This document shows positions 53,229 through 61,481 of a stretch of 64,000 bases of DNA, one piece after another. This DNA is from Streptomyces triticirhizae (GTDB lineage: Bacteria; Actinomycetota; Actinomycetes; Streptomycetales; Streptomycetaceae): NCBI RefSeq assembly GCF_003696235.1, contig NZ_RFFJ01000001.1:1-64000 (forward strand), in the 5' to 3' direction. The notes below the pieces were generated by a model. That model saw nothing but the letters and a program-made list of their open reading frames with translations. It was not told the origin of the DNA and made no database searches. Numbering within the stretch: the first letter of the stretch is position 1; each line of letters starts with the position of its first letter. The position numbers and the translations under genes are program-made.

Positions 53229-54295
53229 GATCCGCTCCCGCCCGAGGCGTCCCCGGCGTTCGAGGCGTTCGAGGCGTTCGAGGTGTCGGCGGTGTCCGAG
53301 TCGTTCTGTCCGTGCGAGGCGGCGGCGATGCGGCGTGCCCGTCGGCCGCGTGCGGCGACTGTCGCCCCGGCGGCGGCCAGCGCGATGGCCGCCGCGCCGA
53401 CGACGAGCAGTACCGCCGGGAGTGAGGAGCCCTGGTCGTCTTCGTCCGAGGCGGCCCCGGTGTCGGCCGGCTCCTCGGCGGCCGGCGGCGTCCCCGTAGC
53501 CTCGGGTGTGGGCGCGGCGAACGCGTCCGCCACCTCCGTCCCCTCGCCGACGGCGAAGCGTAGCGGTGCGCGGTCGGTGACGGTCTCTCCGGTGATGAGG
53601 TCGGCGGTGATTTCGAAGTCCACGACGTAGATGCCGGGTTCGGTGAAGACCCAGTTGGCGTGGGTGTGGGTGTTGAGGTCCACCCACAGCTCCTGGGGGC
53701 CGGCCTCGTCGCCGTCCCACAGCACCTCGGGCGCGCCGAGGTCGCCGTTCTGGAGGAAGACCGCCAGGTGGCCTGGGCCCTCGACGCCGTGCAGGGTCAG
53801 CGTCACGCCCCGGTTGACCTGCTCCATGACCTCGGGGTCCTGGGTGTTCCAGCCCAGCCAGACGACTTCGGGGTGTTGGGTCTGTGGGATGACATACAGC
53901 TCGCTGCCGGGTTCGGCGTCCAGGAAGGCGAAGTCCTGGCTGTCCGGGGCCTGTTGGACGGCGGCGTCCACGACCTGGACCGCGACGTCGGTCAACGCGC
54001 GCCAGACCGGCGGGGTCTGGGAGTCGTCCCGGCCCTGGACGCGCCATTCGCCGTCGACGAAGCGGGGGCCGATGTCCACATGGCCGATGTCGAGTATGGC
54101 CTGGCCGTCGACGTTCTCCTCGTCGGGGGCGACGGTCTGGTCCAGGCCGGCGTCCTCGTCGGGGTACTCGGCGTCGTCCTCGGCGGCGTGGGCGGCCGGC
54201 GCCAGCAGCGCGGCGAGTAGGGGTGCGGCGAGCAGGGCCGCCAGCGGCCTGGCGTGCCGGCGGGGCGCGCCGGGTGGTGCGGGATGGTGAGACAT
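53225..54295 (-). CDS. ABC-associated surface protein with anchored-repeat domain
   Basis: 356 aa. Signal peptide to about residue 38 (ALLAPAAHAAED). One anchored-repeat domain: ILDIGHVDIGPRF near residue 65 and THTHANWVFTEPGIYVVDFE near residue 205. A Pro/Glu/Asp-rich stalk and one C-terminal TM helix (LPAVLLVVGAAAIALAAAGAT) follow, then a basic cytoplasmic tail. Matches the 'ABC transporter-associated repeat' class linked to ZnuABC-type importers in Actinobacteria. No sorting motif, so it is held by its TM helix. The paired His residues suggest zinc binding (inference). The tail is encoded partly by a 9-bp tandem repeat. Confidence 0.85.
   Translation of the reverse strand: MSHHPAPPGAPRRHARPLAALLAAPLLAALLAPAAHAAEDDAEYPDEDAGLDQTVAPDEENVDGQAILDIGHVDIGPRFVDGEWRVQGRDDSQTPPVWRALTDVAVQVVDAAVQQAPDSQDFAFLDAEPGSELYVIPQTQHPEVVWLGWNTQDPEVMEQVNRGVTLTLHGVEGPGHLAVFLQNGDLGAPEVLWDGDEAGPQELWVDLNTHTHANWVFTEPGIYVVDFEITADLITGETVTDRAPLRFAVGEGTEVADAFAAPTPEATGTPPAAEEPADTGAASDEDDQGSSLPAVLLVVGAAAIALAAAGATVAARGRRARRIAAASHGQNDSDTADTSNASNASNAGDASGGSGS
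53255..53281. repeat. 9-bp tandem repeat, 3 copies
   Basis: GGCGTTCGA is repeated three times exactly, with decaying copies after it. It encodes the Asn-Ala-Ser units in the C-terminal tail of the surface protein and is likely to vary in copy number between strains. Confidence 0.8.
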
Positions 54296-54348
54296 GGGTG
54301 ATTCCTCAAGCGGGGAAGGGGGGTTGGGGCTTGGCCCGGGGCCGGGGG

Positions 54349-55929
54349 TCAGCCGAGGCAGTCGCGCAGTGAGTCGGCGTTGGCGCGCATCATCGCGACA
54401 TAGCTGGTGACCTCCTCGTCGAAGGCGTCGCCGTAGATCGGGCAGATCGCCACGCCCCGTTCCTCGGCGATCTGGGTGAGGGTGCTGGAGCGGCTGCGGA
54501 GGTTGGGTTCCAGGAAGACGGCGGGAACGGAGAGGTTGTCGATGGCTTCGCCCAGCCGCCGGCGCTCGGCCATGCTGGGTTCGGTGGCCGGGTTGGGGGT
54601 GACGAAGCCGGCGATGTCCAGGCCGTATGCCTCGCCGAGGTAGCCGAATGCGTCGTGGGTGGTGACCAGGTAGCGGCGGGAGGCGGGGATCTCGGCGATG
54701 GTGGCGGCCACGTAGGTGTCGAGGTCCTCCAACTCCTCTAGGTAGTGGGCGGCGTTGGCGCGGTAGGTGGCGGCGTTTTCGGGGTCGATCTCGGTCAGGG
54801 TGTCGCGGATGATCTTGACGTAGGCCATGGCGTTGCGGACGTTCTGCCACAGGTGGGGGTCGATCTCGCCGTGGACGTGGCGGCCCAGGACTGCCTGTGG
54901 CAGTTGGTGGATCTCTTCGCCGGCCCGGCCCAGCATCCGGAATCTCGGGTCGCCGGGCACCTCGGTGATCGCCTTGTTGGGCACCTCGATCACGGTCTCG
55001 GTGGGGGAGTGGACCTCCTGGTGGGCGTGCCGGCCGCCCTCGGGGTCGGCGTACAGGTACAGGCCCCCGGCCGGTTCGGCGCCGTCGAGGTCCACGGCGA
55101 TGTCGGCGTGGCCGGCGTCGAGCACGGTCGCCCCGTCCATGCCGGGCACGGTGTGTGGGTCGACGCCGACGGCGAAGGTGATCGTGGTCTCGCCCAGTGG
55201 CACCGGCCGGTCCTGTGGTGTGGGTACCGCCTGGGCCGTCATGTCCAGCCGGTAGATGCCGGGTTCGGTGAACGCCCAGCTCATGTGGGTGTGTGCGTCG
55301 GGTGGCAGTGTCGCGGTGTCGTCCGCGTAGCCGTCGCCGGCGTCGAAGCCGTCGGATGAGTCGAAGAAGACGGCCGGCTCTCCGAAGGTCTCGGTCAGAT
55401 AGCCGACCAGCTCGCCGGGTCCGTCCAGGCCGGTGGCCGCCAGCCGCACCTCGGAGGAGCGGGTGGCGCCCAACTCGGCGCCGGTTCCCCGCACGCGCAG
55501 GCCCAGCCAGATGGTGTCGAGGTTGACGTTCTCCACCAGCGGGATGATCTCCGCCGCGTAGCGGGCCGCCCGCTCGGCGAGCGGGACGTTGGGCACGTCC
55601 TCGGGCAGGTTGGCGTCCAGGGCGCGGATCAGGTTCTGCTCCTCCAGCATCAGGTAGTTGCTGAACGCGGCGTCGGCGTAGACGATGTCGCGGACGTCCC
55701 GCAGGGTCGGCTCGTGCGAGTGTGGGTCGCCGCCCTCGGGGACGAGGGACTCGACGTCCACCAGCTCGCCGCCGACCTGGCGGGCCAGGTCGGCCAGGAT
55801 GCCGGTGGTGGTGACCACGGACACCCGGCCGTCATCGGGCGGGGTGGCCAACCGGCCGCAGCCGCCGGCCGTCACGGCCAGCACGACCGCTAGGGCCGCG
55901 CAACGCCGGACGCCGCTTCTTCGCCTCAT
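54349..55929 (-). CDS. zinc-binding lipoprotein (ZnuA-like) with inserted anchored repeat
   Basis: 526 aa, far longer than ordinary ZnuA (~310). Lipobox VTAGGCGRL near residue 24. ZnuA N-lobe (~35-145): VVTTTGILADLARQVGG, DPHSHEP metal ligands. Residues ~145-345 are an insert with AHTHMSWAFTEPGIYRLD and VLDAGHADIAVDL, the repeat shared with neighbouring surface proteins. The ZnuA C-lobe resumes with HVHGEIDPHLWQNVRNA, TTHDAFGYL and the acidic PIYGDAFDEE end. This is the anchored-repeat ABC substrate-binding protein class. It captures zinc for the permease/ATPase downstream in the operon. Confidence 0.9.
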   Translation of the reverse strand: MRRRSGVRRCAALAVVLAVTAGGCGRLATPPDDGRVSVVTTTGILADLARQVGGELVDVESLVPEGGDPHSHEPTLRDVRDIVYADAAFSNYLMLEEQNLIRALDANLPEDVPNVPLAERAARYAAEIIPLVENVNLDTIWLGLRVRGTGAELGATRSSEVRLAATGLDGPGELVGYLTETFGEPAVFFDSSDGFDAGDGYADDTATLPPDAHTHMSWAFTEPGIYRLDMTAQAVPTPQDRPVPLGETTITFAVGVDPHTVPGMDGATVLDAGHADIAVDLDGAEPAGGLYLYADPEGGRHAHQEVHSPTETVIEVPNKAITEVPGDPRFRMLGRAGEEIHQLPQAVLGRHVHGEIDPHLWQNVRNAMAYVKIIRDTLTEIDPENAATYRANAAHYLEELEDLDTYVAATIAEIPASRRYLVTTHDAFGYLGEAYGLDIAGFVTPNPATEPSMAERRRLGEAIDNLSVPAVFLEPNLRSRSSTLTQIAEERGVAICPIYGDAFDEEVTSYVAMMRANADSLRDCLG

Positions 55930-55968
55930 CGGCTCGGGAAACCCTTCTACGCTCAGATCGAAAGGGCT

Positions 55969-56041
55969 GGGGAAACGCACTGGCGGTGGGGGATGGAGCG
56001 GCCTGCTGCCCCATCCCCCACCAGCTGTGGTGCGTCTCCCC
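55969..56041 (-). terminator. large two-tier hairpin between zinc-locus genes
   Basis: The inner stem is perfect: GGTGGGGGATGG (55985-55996) with CCATCCCCCACC (56011-56022). The outer stem GGGGAAACGCAC (55969-55980) pairs with GTGCGTCTCCCC (56030-56041), one mismatch. It lies between the large surface protein gene (ends 56061) and the ZnuA-like gene (starts 55929) on the minus strand. It may act as a terminator, or as an attenuator or stability element inside one long operon. Confidence 0.75.
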
Positions 56042-56060
56042 GTTGGGATACGCGTCCTTC

Positions 56061-58070
56061 TCAGGCGCGGGCCGCCAGGCGGCGGCGGGCGAACACGAAC
56101 GCCGCAGCGCCGGTGGCGAGCAGTGCCGCGCCGACCCCGCCCACCAGCAGCGGGGAGACGCCGTTGCCGGTGCTGGCCAGGTTGCCGTCCCGGCCGCCGA
56201 GTTGGGCGTCGGGCAGCTCGCAGTCCTCGCCGTCGGCGGTCTTCCCCACGGTCACCGTCTCGGTGGTCGTCCCGCCCTGCGGCGCGAGCCCGTCGGGGGC
56301 GTCCCCGACCGCGAAGGTGTAGGTGGCGGCGTCGCTGGTCAGCGACTCGCCGCTGTCCGGGTCGGTGGCGGTGGCCTCGGCGGTGAGGGTGTAGGTGCCG
56401 GCCTCGGTGAACGTCCACTGGGCGTGGGTGTGCGCCGGGCTCTCCTCCCGCACGGTGCCGGGCAGTTCGAGGTCACCGCCCTGGAGGATCGGAACGGCGC
56501 CGCCGAAGGTGTTGGTCGTGTAGAGATAGACCTCACCCGGCCCCTCGACGGAGGTGATGTCGATCTCCACGTCGGTGTAGCCGCTGCCGGCCACCCCGTT
56601 GGTGTCCCAGCCGGGCCAGATCAGGTTCGGGTCCTGGGTCAGCGGCAACAGGTAGCCGGCCGGCGCGCCCGGATAGCCCTCGGGGATCTCCTCGGTGAAC
56701 GCCTCGGGCTTGACGTGCAGCACCACGTCCTCGGGCGCGTGGGTGACATGGCTGCCCGTCACGTCCTCCTTGAGGTTGAGAACCAGGTCCCCGCCCTCGG
56801 CCAGCACGTTGAACGCGTCGATATGCCCGTGGTCCAACACCAGCGCCTCACCCGGCTCCGCCGGCACCTCACGCTCCTCCTCGACGGGGAAGCACTGCGG
56901 CTCCCCGTCGCCGCCGCCGGTCGAGGAGCCTCCGGCCGAGGAGCCGCCGGTCGAAGCGGCCCCGCCGGAGTCGCCGCCGGTCGAGGAGGCCGCGCCCTCG
57001 TCGCCGTCCGAACCCCCGTCGCCGCCCGAGGCGTTGCCGCCGGAGCTGTCCGAACCGCCCGTGTCGCCGCCGGAACCGCCCGCATCACCGTCCGACCCGC
57101 CGGAGTCGTCACCGCCGCCGTGGTCGTCGATGTGGATGGTCACCGGCTCGGAGGCCGCGACCACCTCGTGGTCGCCGTCGAGGAGTTCGGCCTTCAGCTG
57201 CTGACCGTCGACCTCGGCCGTGCCGGTGTAGGTGTCGCCGTCGCCGCCCTCGGCGGCCTCCCACTCGGCGTCGGCGGAGTCCCGGCTGTACCAGTGGTAG
57301 TGGTCCAGCTCGGTCGGGGCGTTCGGCACGGCCGTCAACTCCACGGCGTCGCCGGTGTGGTAGTGGTCACCCAACCCCTCGATGGCCAGGGCCGTCGGCT
57401 CCGGGTCCGGCTCCTGACGCTCGCCCACCGCGAAGGTGTAGGTGGCGGCCTGGCTGGTCAGCGACGCACCGCTGTCCGGGTTGGTGGCGGTGGCCTCGGC
57501 GGTGAGGGTGTAGGTGCCGGCCTCGGTGAACGTCCACTGGGCGTGCGTGTGCGAGGGGGTCTCCTCCCGCAACGTGCCCGGGAGTTCGTAGCCGCCGTCC
57601 TCCAACAGCGAGGTCACCGTGCCGAATCCGGTCAGCGTGTAGAGGAAGACCTCGCCCGGCCCCTCCACCGAGCTGATGTCGATCTCCACATCGGTGTAGC
57701 CGCTACCGGCCGTTCCGTTGGTGTCCCAGCCGGGCCAGATCAGGTTCGGGTCCTGGGTCAGCGGCACCACATAGCCGGCCGGCGCGCCCGGGTACTCCTC
57801 GGGAATGCCGTCGAGCCAGGCGTCCTCCTTCACATGCAGCAGCACGTCCTCGGGCGCGTGCCGGACATGCGAGCCCGTGACGTCCTCGGCGAGGTCGAGG
57901 ACCAACGCCCCGTCCTCCACCGCGACATGGAACGCGTCGATATGGCCGTGGTCGAGAACGAGGGGATCGGCGGCCTGCGCGCTGCCGGTGGCGCCCGCCG
58001 CCAGCAGGGCGGCGGCCATCAGGCCCGCCACGGCGTGCCGCCCTCTCGGGCGTATCCGGGTGGTGGTCAT
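56061..58070 (-). CDS. sortase-anchored surface protein with two duplicated metal-repeat domains
   Basis: 669 aa. Signal peptide to about residue 33 (GATGSAQAAD). Domain 1 (~35-225) and domain 2 (~415-600) are close copies: VLDHGHIDAFHV/VLDHGHIDAFNV, GYTDVEIDIS/GYTDVEIDIT, SHTHAQWTFTEAGTY/AHTHAQWTFTEAGTY. Between them are an Ig-like segment (IEGLGDHYHTGDAVELTAV) and a long Gly/Ser/Asp linker. The C-terminus has LASTG, a hydrophobic helix and RRR, i.e. an LAXTG sorting signal of the class E sortase type. Probably a cell-wall zinc-capture protein feeding the importer (inference). A Zur-like box lies about 170 bp upstream. Confidence 0.87.
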   Translation of the reverse strand: MTTTRIRPRGRHAVAGLMAAALLAAGATGSAQAADPLVLDHGHIDAFHVAVEDGALVLDLAEDVTGSHVRHAPEDVLLHVKEDAWLDGIPEEYPGAPAGYVVPLTQDPNLIWPGWDTNGTAGSGYTDVEIDISSVEGPGEVFLYTLTGFGTVTSLLEDGGYELPGTLREETPSHTHAQWTFTEAGTYTLTAEATATNPDSGASLTSQAATYTFAVGERQEPDPEPTALAIEGLGDHYHTGDAVELTAVPNAPTELDHYHWYSRDSADAEWEAAEGGDGDTYTGTAEVDGQQLKAELLDGDHEVVAASEPVTIHIDDHGGGDDSGGSDGDAGGSGGDTGGSDSSGGNASGGDGGSDGDEGAASSTGGDSGGAASTGGSSAGGSSTGGGDGEPQCFPVEEEREVPAEPGEALVLDHGHIDAFNVLAEGGDLVLNLKEDVTGSHVTHAPEDVVLHVKPEAFTEEIPEGYPGAPAGYLLPLTQDPNLIWPGWDTNGVAGSGYTDVEIDITSVEGPGEVYLYTTNTFGGAVPILQGGDLELPGTVREESPAHTHAQWTFTEAGTYTLTAEATATDPDSGESLTSDAATYTFAVGDAPDGLAPQGGTTTETVTVGKTADGEDCELPDAQLGGRDGNLASTGNGVSPLLVGGVGAALLATGAAAFVFARRRLAARA
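56290..56855. repeat. intragenic duplication, copy 2 (other copy about 57425-57985)
   Basis: The DNA around 56340-56435 and 57460-57555 is nearly identical over about 90 bp (GTGAGGGTGTAGGTGCCGGC, then the same run into the His-rich motif). The same holds for 56595-56670 and 57725-57795. The protein domains it encodes are duplicated within one gene, and the high DNA identity points to recent duplication or ongoing gene conversion. Confidence 0.8.
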
Positions 58071-58237
58071 GTCGGTGTGGTGCTCCTTCTGCTGGGTGTG
58101 CCCCGATGCGGTGTCGTGGCGTGACACGAGTAGTTCGAACCGGTCACCTGGACCCCCACAACTCAACGCGCGTTGACGCACGTTGAGGGCTCTCGGTGAC
58201 AGGAGAGCGAGAACGGCGCATGAGGGCCACAGCTTAC

Positions 58238-58256
58238 AAAACGATAATCGTTCCCA
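58238..58256. promoter_or_regulatory. Zur-like box upstream of the large surface protein
   Basis: AAAACGATAATCGTTCCCA contains a 13-bp near-palindrome AACGATAATCGTT, AT-rich against the surrounding GC. It lies in the 260-bp gap between the CobW-like gene and the surface protein gene, 170 bp upstream of the latter. Weaker than the boxes at 59797 and 60726. Confidence 0.5.
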
Positions 58257-58330
58257 TCAAGTCCGAATCAGGCCGCCTCGCGGCTCTCCGATCGGCGCGC
58301 GGCTCCCCGAGTGGACGGGGTACGCGAACG

Positions 58331-59476
58331 TCAGGAGATCGGTTCGAGGAGTTGGTCGAAGTCGGAGTCGCGGTGTGTCCAGGCCGCCGGCCCCTCGGCG
58401 TGTTCCTCGTCGGTGAGGAGGCAGGACTCCAGGAGCGCGACCAGGCCCTCCGCGTCGAGGCCGGGGGAGGTGAACACCAGGTGCTGGCCCCGGTCGCCGT
58501 GGTGGGGATGCCAGTCGACCAGGGCGGCGGCGCGGCGCTCGGCCGGGATGTCGGGCCAGGCGGACTCGGGAAGGGCGGCCAGCCAGGGGCCGATCTCGTC
58601 CACACACAGGGCGCCACCGGCGGCTTCCCACGAGAGTATGGCGTCGAACCTGTTGGCCAGCCAGAACCTGCCCCGGCTGCGGAGCGCCACGCAGGCCAGG
58701 TCGGGCAGGGCGGCATACAGGCGGTCGGGGTGGAACGGCCGGTCGCCCCGCCACACGTGGGTGGTGACGCCACCGTCGTCGCTCGCCTGGGGAAGCAGTG
58801 CGGTGGCGGGGTGGACCCGGGTGGCTGCGGCCGCCGTGTCGAAGCCGGCTGTGACCTCGCCGAGGAAGGCGGGGTGGTCGGGGGTCGTCAGCCGGGCCAG
58901 GGGGTGCAGCTGTGACAGCAGGGACCGGTCGGCGTCGCTCGGTGGGGTCTCTCCCTCGACGAGCGCCAGCACCGGCGCGTACTCCAGCTGGCGGGCGAAG
59001 GTGTCGGCCACCGTCCGGTTGTCGCTGCTCGCGGCGGCCAGCCCGACATCGGCGAGGTCGTCGCCGTTGGACAGGTAGGGGAGGACCAGCGCCGGGTCGA
59101 CGGCCGTGACGACGCCGACCAGGTCCAGCCGCCGGTCGGCGTGCGCGTTGACCAGTTGGGCGATGGACTGTGGTTCGACGGAGTCCCACAGTTCGACGAC
59201 GGCCAGGGCGCACAACTCCCCGCTGTCCGCGAGCCGTTCCAGCTCCGGCAGCAGGTCCTCGCGGAGCGCGCAGCAGGCGCAGTCGTTGACCAGGGGGGCC
59301 TGCCCGGTGGCGGTGGTGCCGCTGTGATCCCGCAGGAGGCGGTGAACCACGCGCTCGGGTGCGGTCGTGAGGTCGTGGTGGAGCGCGACGCTGCGAGGCA
59401 CCGCGCGCAGCACGGCGTCGACCGTGGCACGCCGGGCGTCGGAATGCAGCCCGGCGACGATCAGCACGGGCAGCAT
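58331..59476 (-). CDS. CobW-like protein lacking a P-loop
   Basis: 381 aa, homologous along its length to CobW/COG0523 proteins: the CxCC metal motif is NDCACCALREDLLPEL, and the CobW_C domain is recognisable (HVWRGDRPFHPDRLYAALPDL, RSRGRFWLANRFDAILSWEAAGGAL). The N-terminus reads VLIVAGLHSDARRATVDAVL where a GxxGxGKT loop is expected, and no NKxD is visible, so GTP hydrolysis is doubtful. It is coupled (TGATG) to the zinc-independent L31 gene upstream. Probably part of the zinc-starvation response, perhaps as a metal carrier or partner of the intact CobW at 21.5 kb. Confidence 0.85.
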   Translation of the reverse strand: MLPVLIVAGLHSDARRATVDAVLRAVPRSVALHHDLTTAPERVVHRLLRDHSGTTATGQAPLVNDCACCALREDLLPELERLADSGELCALAVVELWDSVEPQSIAQLVNAHADRRLDLVGVVTAVDPALVLPYLSNGDDLADVGLAAASSDNRTVADTFARQLEYAPVLALVEGETPPSDADRSLLSQLHPLARLTTPDHPAFLGEVTAGFDTAAAATRVHPATALLPQASDDGGVTTHVWRGDRPFHPDRLYAALPDLACVALRSRGRFWLANRFDAILSWEAAGGALCVDEIGPWLAALPESAWPDIPAERRAAALVDWHPHHGDRGQHLVFTSPGLDAEGLVALLESCLLTDEEHAEGPAAWTHRDSDFDQLLEPIS

Positions 59477-59739
59477 CACCGGACCTCTTGTCGTTCGTAG
59501 CGGCGGCGGAAGCGCTCGACGCGGCCGGCGGAGTCCACCACGCGCATCTGGCCGGTGTAGAAGGGGTGGCTGGCCGAGGAGATCTCGACGTCGAAGACCG
59601 GATAGACCTCGCCGTCCTCCCACTCCACGGTCGGCGCGTCCGTGCGGGAGGCCAGCGTGGAACGGGTGAGGAAGGCGAAGCCGGCAGCCCGATCGCGGAA
59701 GACCACGGGGCCGTAGGAGGGGTGGATGTCGGACCGCAT
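59476..59739 (-). CDS. rpmE2: ribosomal protein L31 type B (zinc-independent paralogue)
   Basis: 87 aa. [16 protein letters not shown] opening, [13 protein letters not shown] and the basic C-terminus [12 protein letters not shown] identify L31 type B (YkgM). It contains no Cys at all, so it cannot hold the zinc of the housekeeping form. In S. coelicolor and others such paralogues are Zur-repressed and replace zinc-L31 during starvation, releasing zinc. ATG 59739 preferred (GAGGG upstream) over the in-frame ATG at 59802. First gene behind a strong Zur box. Confidence 0.95.
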   Translation of the reverse strand: MRSDIHPSYGPVVFRDRAAGFAFLTRSTLASRTDAPTVEWEDGEVYPVFDVEISSASHPFYTGQMRVVDSAGRVERFRRRYERQEVR

Positions 59740-59796
59740 AGGGACGGAACCCTCTTTCCTGGATGGTGAAACCGGCGAGCCACCACTATACAGAAA

Positions 59797-59811
59797 TGGC
59801 AATCATTTTCA
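59797..59811. promoter_or_regulatory. Zur box upstream of L31 paralogue
   Basis: TGGCAATCATTTTCA is a clear match. Downstream on the minus strand a -10-like TATAGT (complement of 59785-59790) follows at promoter spacing, so the box overlaps the promoter of rpmE2 and the CobW-like gene. Confidence 0.8.
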
Positions 59812-59949
59812 TCTAATCTCTCGGGGTCGCCGCCCGAGGGGTGGTCGACGCGCTTCGCGGGTGACGCCGCGCGGGTGGTCACATCGGCGCCCGAACGGCG
59901 CCCGCGCTGGCCAAGCGGCACCGCGAGCGCCGTCAGGGGTGGGGGAGGT

Positions 59950-60004
59950 CCCGTTCCCGGGCTGTCGTGTGGCCTGCCCTCGACGACGGGCGCCCGGGAA
60001 CGGG
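59950..60004 (-). terminator. intrinsic-type hairpin after the small secreted protein gene
   Basis: CCCGTTCCCGGGC (59950-59962) pairs perfectly with GCCCGGGAACGGG (59992-60004), a 13-bp stem. The loop contains a further GTCGT/ACGAC pairing. It lies 25 bp beyond the stop codon of the gene ending at 60029 and insulates it from the rpmE2 promoter. The rest of 59812-59949 shows no gene. Confidence 0.75.
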
Positions 60005-60028
60005 GAACGGGGCGAGGTGGGGGGATGC

Positions 60029-60679
60029 CTACTCGGCGACGCTGAAGGTGTAGTCCTCGGTCACGGAGGGGACGGCGGTCCCGTCGGCGAGGGTGCCGCT
60101 GACGGTGAACGAGACGGTGTAGCTGCCGGGTTCGGTGAAGGCCCAGTTGGCGTGGACGTGGCTGTGGGCGTCGAGTTCGGTGGCGTCGGCGCCGTCGATC
60201 CCGTCGCCGCTGTCGAAGAAGCGGGAGTCGGCGGCGCACAGGCCGTCCTGGTAGACGCTGACGTCACCGGGGCCGGTCACGCTCTCCAGAGAGAGGGTGA
60301 ACGTGTCGTTCTGGAGCACGCCCGCGTCGATGTGCGCCGAGAACCCGGCCCACAGCAGGTCGGGGTTCTGGGTTTGCGGCAGCCGGTAGACGGTGTCGCC
60401 GGCCTCGCCGAGGAAGGAGTAGCAGGTGTCGCTCGGCACGGTGTAGGCCGAGCCGGGCAGCGCGGCCAGGACCACGTCGGCCGGCTCGTACTCGACGCCG
60501 TTCTCCTCGTCGTGGACGTGCACGTGGAAGGCGCCGTCCTCCAACTCCACGCCGACGACGTCCACATGGCCGGTGGAGATCACCGTCGGCGCCGCCGCCG
60601 AGGCCGTAGCCAGGGAGGCGCAGGAGAGCGCGGCGGCTATGCCGCCGGCGATGGTGAGAGACCTACGGGGAGCATGCAC
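60029..60679 (-). CDS. small secreted anchored-repeat protein
   Basis: 216 aa with a signal peptide (RRSLTIAGGIAAALSCASLATASAAA, about residues 5-30) and a single repeat domain: VISTGHVDVVGVELEDGAFHVHVHDEENG near residue 33 and SHVHANWAFTEPGSYTVSF near residue 170. No TM helix, lipobox or sorting signal at the C-terminus, so it should be released. The HVHVHDEE run is a likely metal ligand cluster. GTG 60679 chosen because GTGAGG lies 6 bp upstream and the signal peptide then has normal length. Behind a Zur box. Confidence 0.83.
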   Translation of the reverse strand: MHAPRRSLTIAGGIAAALSCASLATASAAAPTVISTGHVDVVGVELEDGAFHVHVHDEENGVEYEPADVVLAALPGSAYTVPSDTCYSFLGEAGDTVYRLPQTQNPDLLWAGFSAHIDAGVLQNDTFTLSLESVTGPGDVSVYQDGLCAADSRFFDSGDGIDGADATELDAHSHVHANWAFTEPGSYTVSFTVSGTLADGTAVPSVTEDYTFSVAE

Positions 60680-60725
60680 AGTTGACCTCACTTGATGGGG
60701 AGTCACCTTGCGCTGACGACGCATA

Positions 60726-60743
60726 CGATAATCATTTTCATTT
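60726..60743. promoter_or_regulatory. Zur box upstream of small secreted protein
   Basis: CGATAATCATTTTCATTT, differing in few places from TGAAAATCATTTTCA in its palindromic core. On the minus strand a TATCGT hexamer at its edge could be the -10 of the promoter for the gene starting at 60679. Confidence 0.75.
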
Positions 60744-60823
60744 GTGGGTCGCAAGGCTCTGGCGGGTGTGGCATGTCACAGTCAATGCCGCTCGGCGAGG
60801 CACCCCTGGCGGTGATAGACATG

Positions 60824-60838
60824 GTAATCATTGTCAAC
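60824..60838. promoter_or_regulatory. Zur box upstream of the Fur/Zur-family regulator
   Basis: TGGTAATCATTGTCA lies 50 bp upstream of the regulator's ATG, suggesting autoregulation. Only about 80 bp separate it from the box at 60726, so the divergent pair may be co-repressed. Confidence 0.7.
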
Positions 60839-60887
60839 TACGGTGGAGCGGGTTGACTGGTACCCAGATCCTGCGAGGTGATCCTCC

Positions 60888-61361
60888 ATGGGGCGCCGAA
60901 GGAGTGGGCAGCACGCGCATGTCACGCTCGGTGCGCGGACGGCCCGACGCCGAGTTGCGGTGGAGAGCGTGCTGGCGGACCACGAGGAGTTCGTGTCCGC
61001 GCGTCAGTTGCACTCCCTGGCGACGCTTCAGGGGGTGCGCGTCGGCCTGACCACCGTCTACCGGGCGCTTCGTGAGATGGAGGAGCGCGGTCGCGCGGAC
61101 GTGGTCCTGGACGAAAGCGGCGAGCGCCTCTATCGGATGCGGGCAGCCGACGGTCACCAGCACTACCTGATCTGCCGTTCCTGCGGCACCAGCAGGGCGA
61201 TTGACTCGTCGGCGCTTGAGGACTGGGTCGAACGCGTGGGCAAGGACTCGGACTTCGCGGCGCTGGAGCATCTTGTCCAGCTCTCCGGGGTCTGCGCTCC
61301 CTGTCAGGACGTCACACGTGAGGACGCGCCCGGGTGGGAGGACTCCGCTGACCTCGGGTGA
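60888..61361 (+). CDS. zur: Fur-family regulator, Zur-like
   Basis: 157 aa. Fur fold: winged-helix DNA-binding domain (SARQLHSLATLQGVRVGLTTVYRALREMEERG), then the dimerisation domain with DGHQHYLICRSCGTSRAID and SGVCAPCQDV. These supply the CxxC...CxxC structural zinc site and His ligands of the regulatory site. Location amid Zur-box promoters argues for zinc sensing; it could be a second Zur paralogue rather than the genome's main Zur. ATG 60888 with GAGGTGAT upstream. A Zur-like box in its own promoter suggests negative feedback. Confidence 0.85.
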   Translation: MGRRRSGQHAHVTLGARTARRRVAVESVLADHEEFVSARQLHSLATLQGVRVGLTTVYRALREMEERGRADVVLDESGERLYRMRAADGHQHYLICRSCGTSRAIDSSALEDWVERVGKDSDFAALEHLVQLSGVCAPCQDVTREDAPGWEDSADLG

Positions 61362-61481
61362 GCTGGGGGGCGTCGCTGGCGTTGGGGCGGGAACGGGGGC
61401 GCCCGCTCGCTCGGCCACCCCGCCAGCGCCGTGGTGGTCTCCGGCCGGCTGTCGCGCTCCCCTACCGAAGGGACTTCTGAG

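Noticed and set aside
53225-53300. CRISPR-like short repeats
   Set aside because: A 9-bp in-frame coding tandem repeat without spacers. No CRISPR array or cas gene was seen anywhere in the window.
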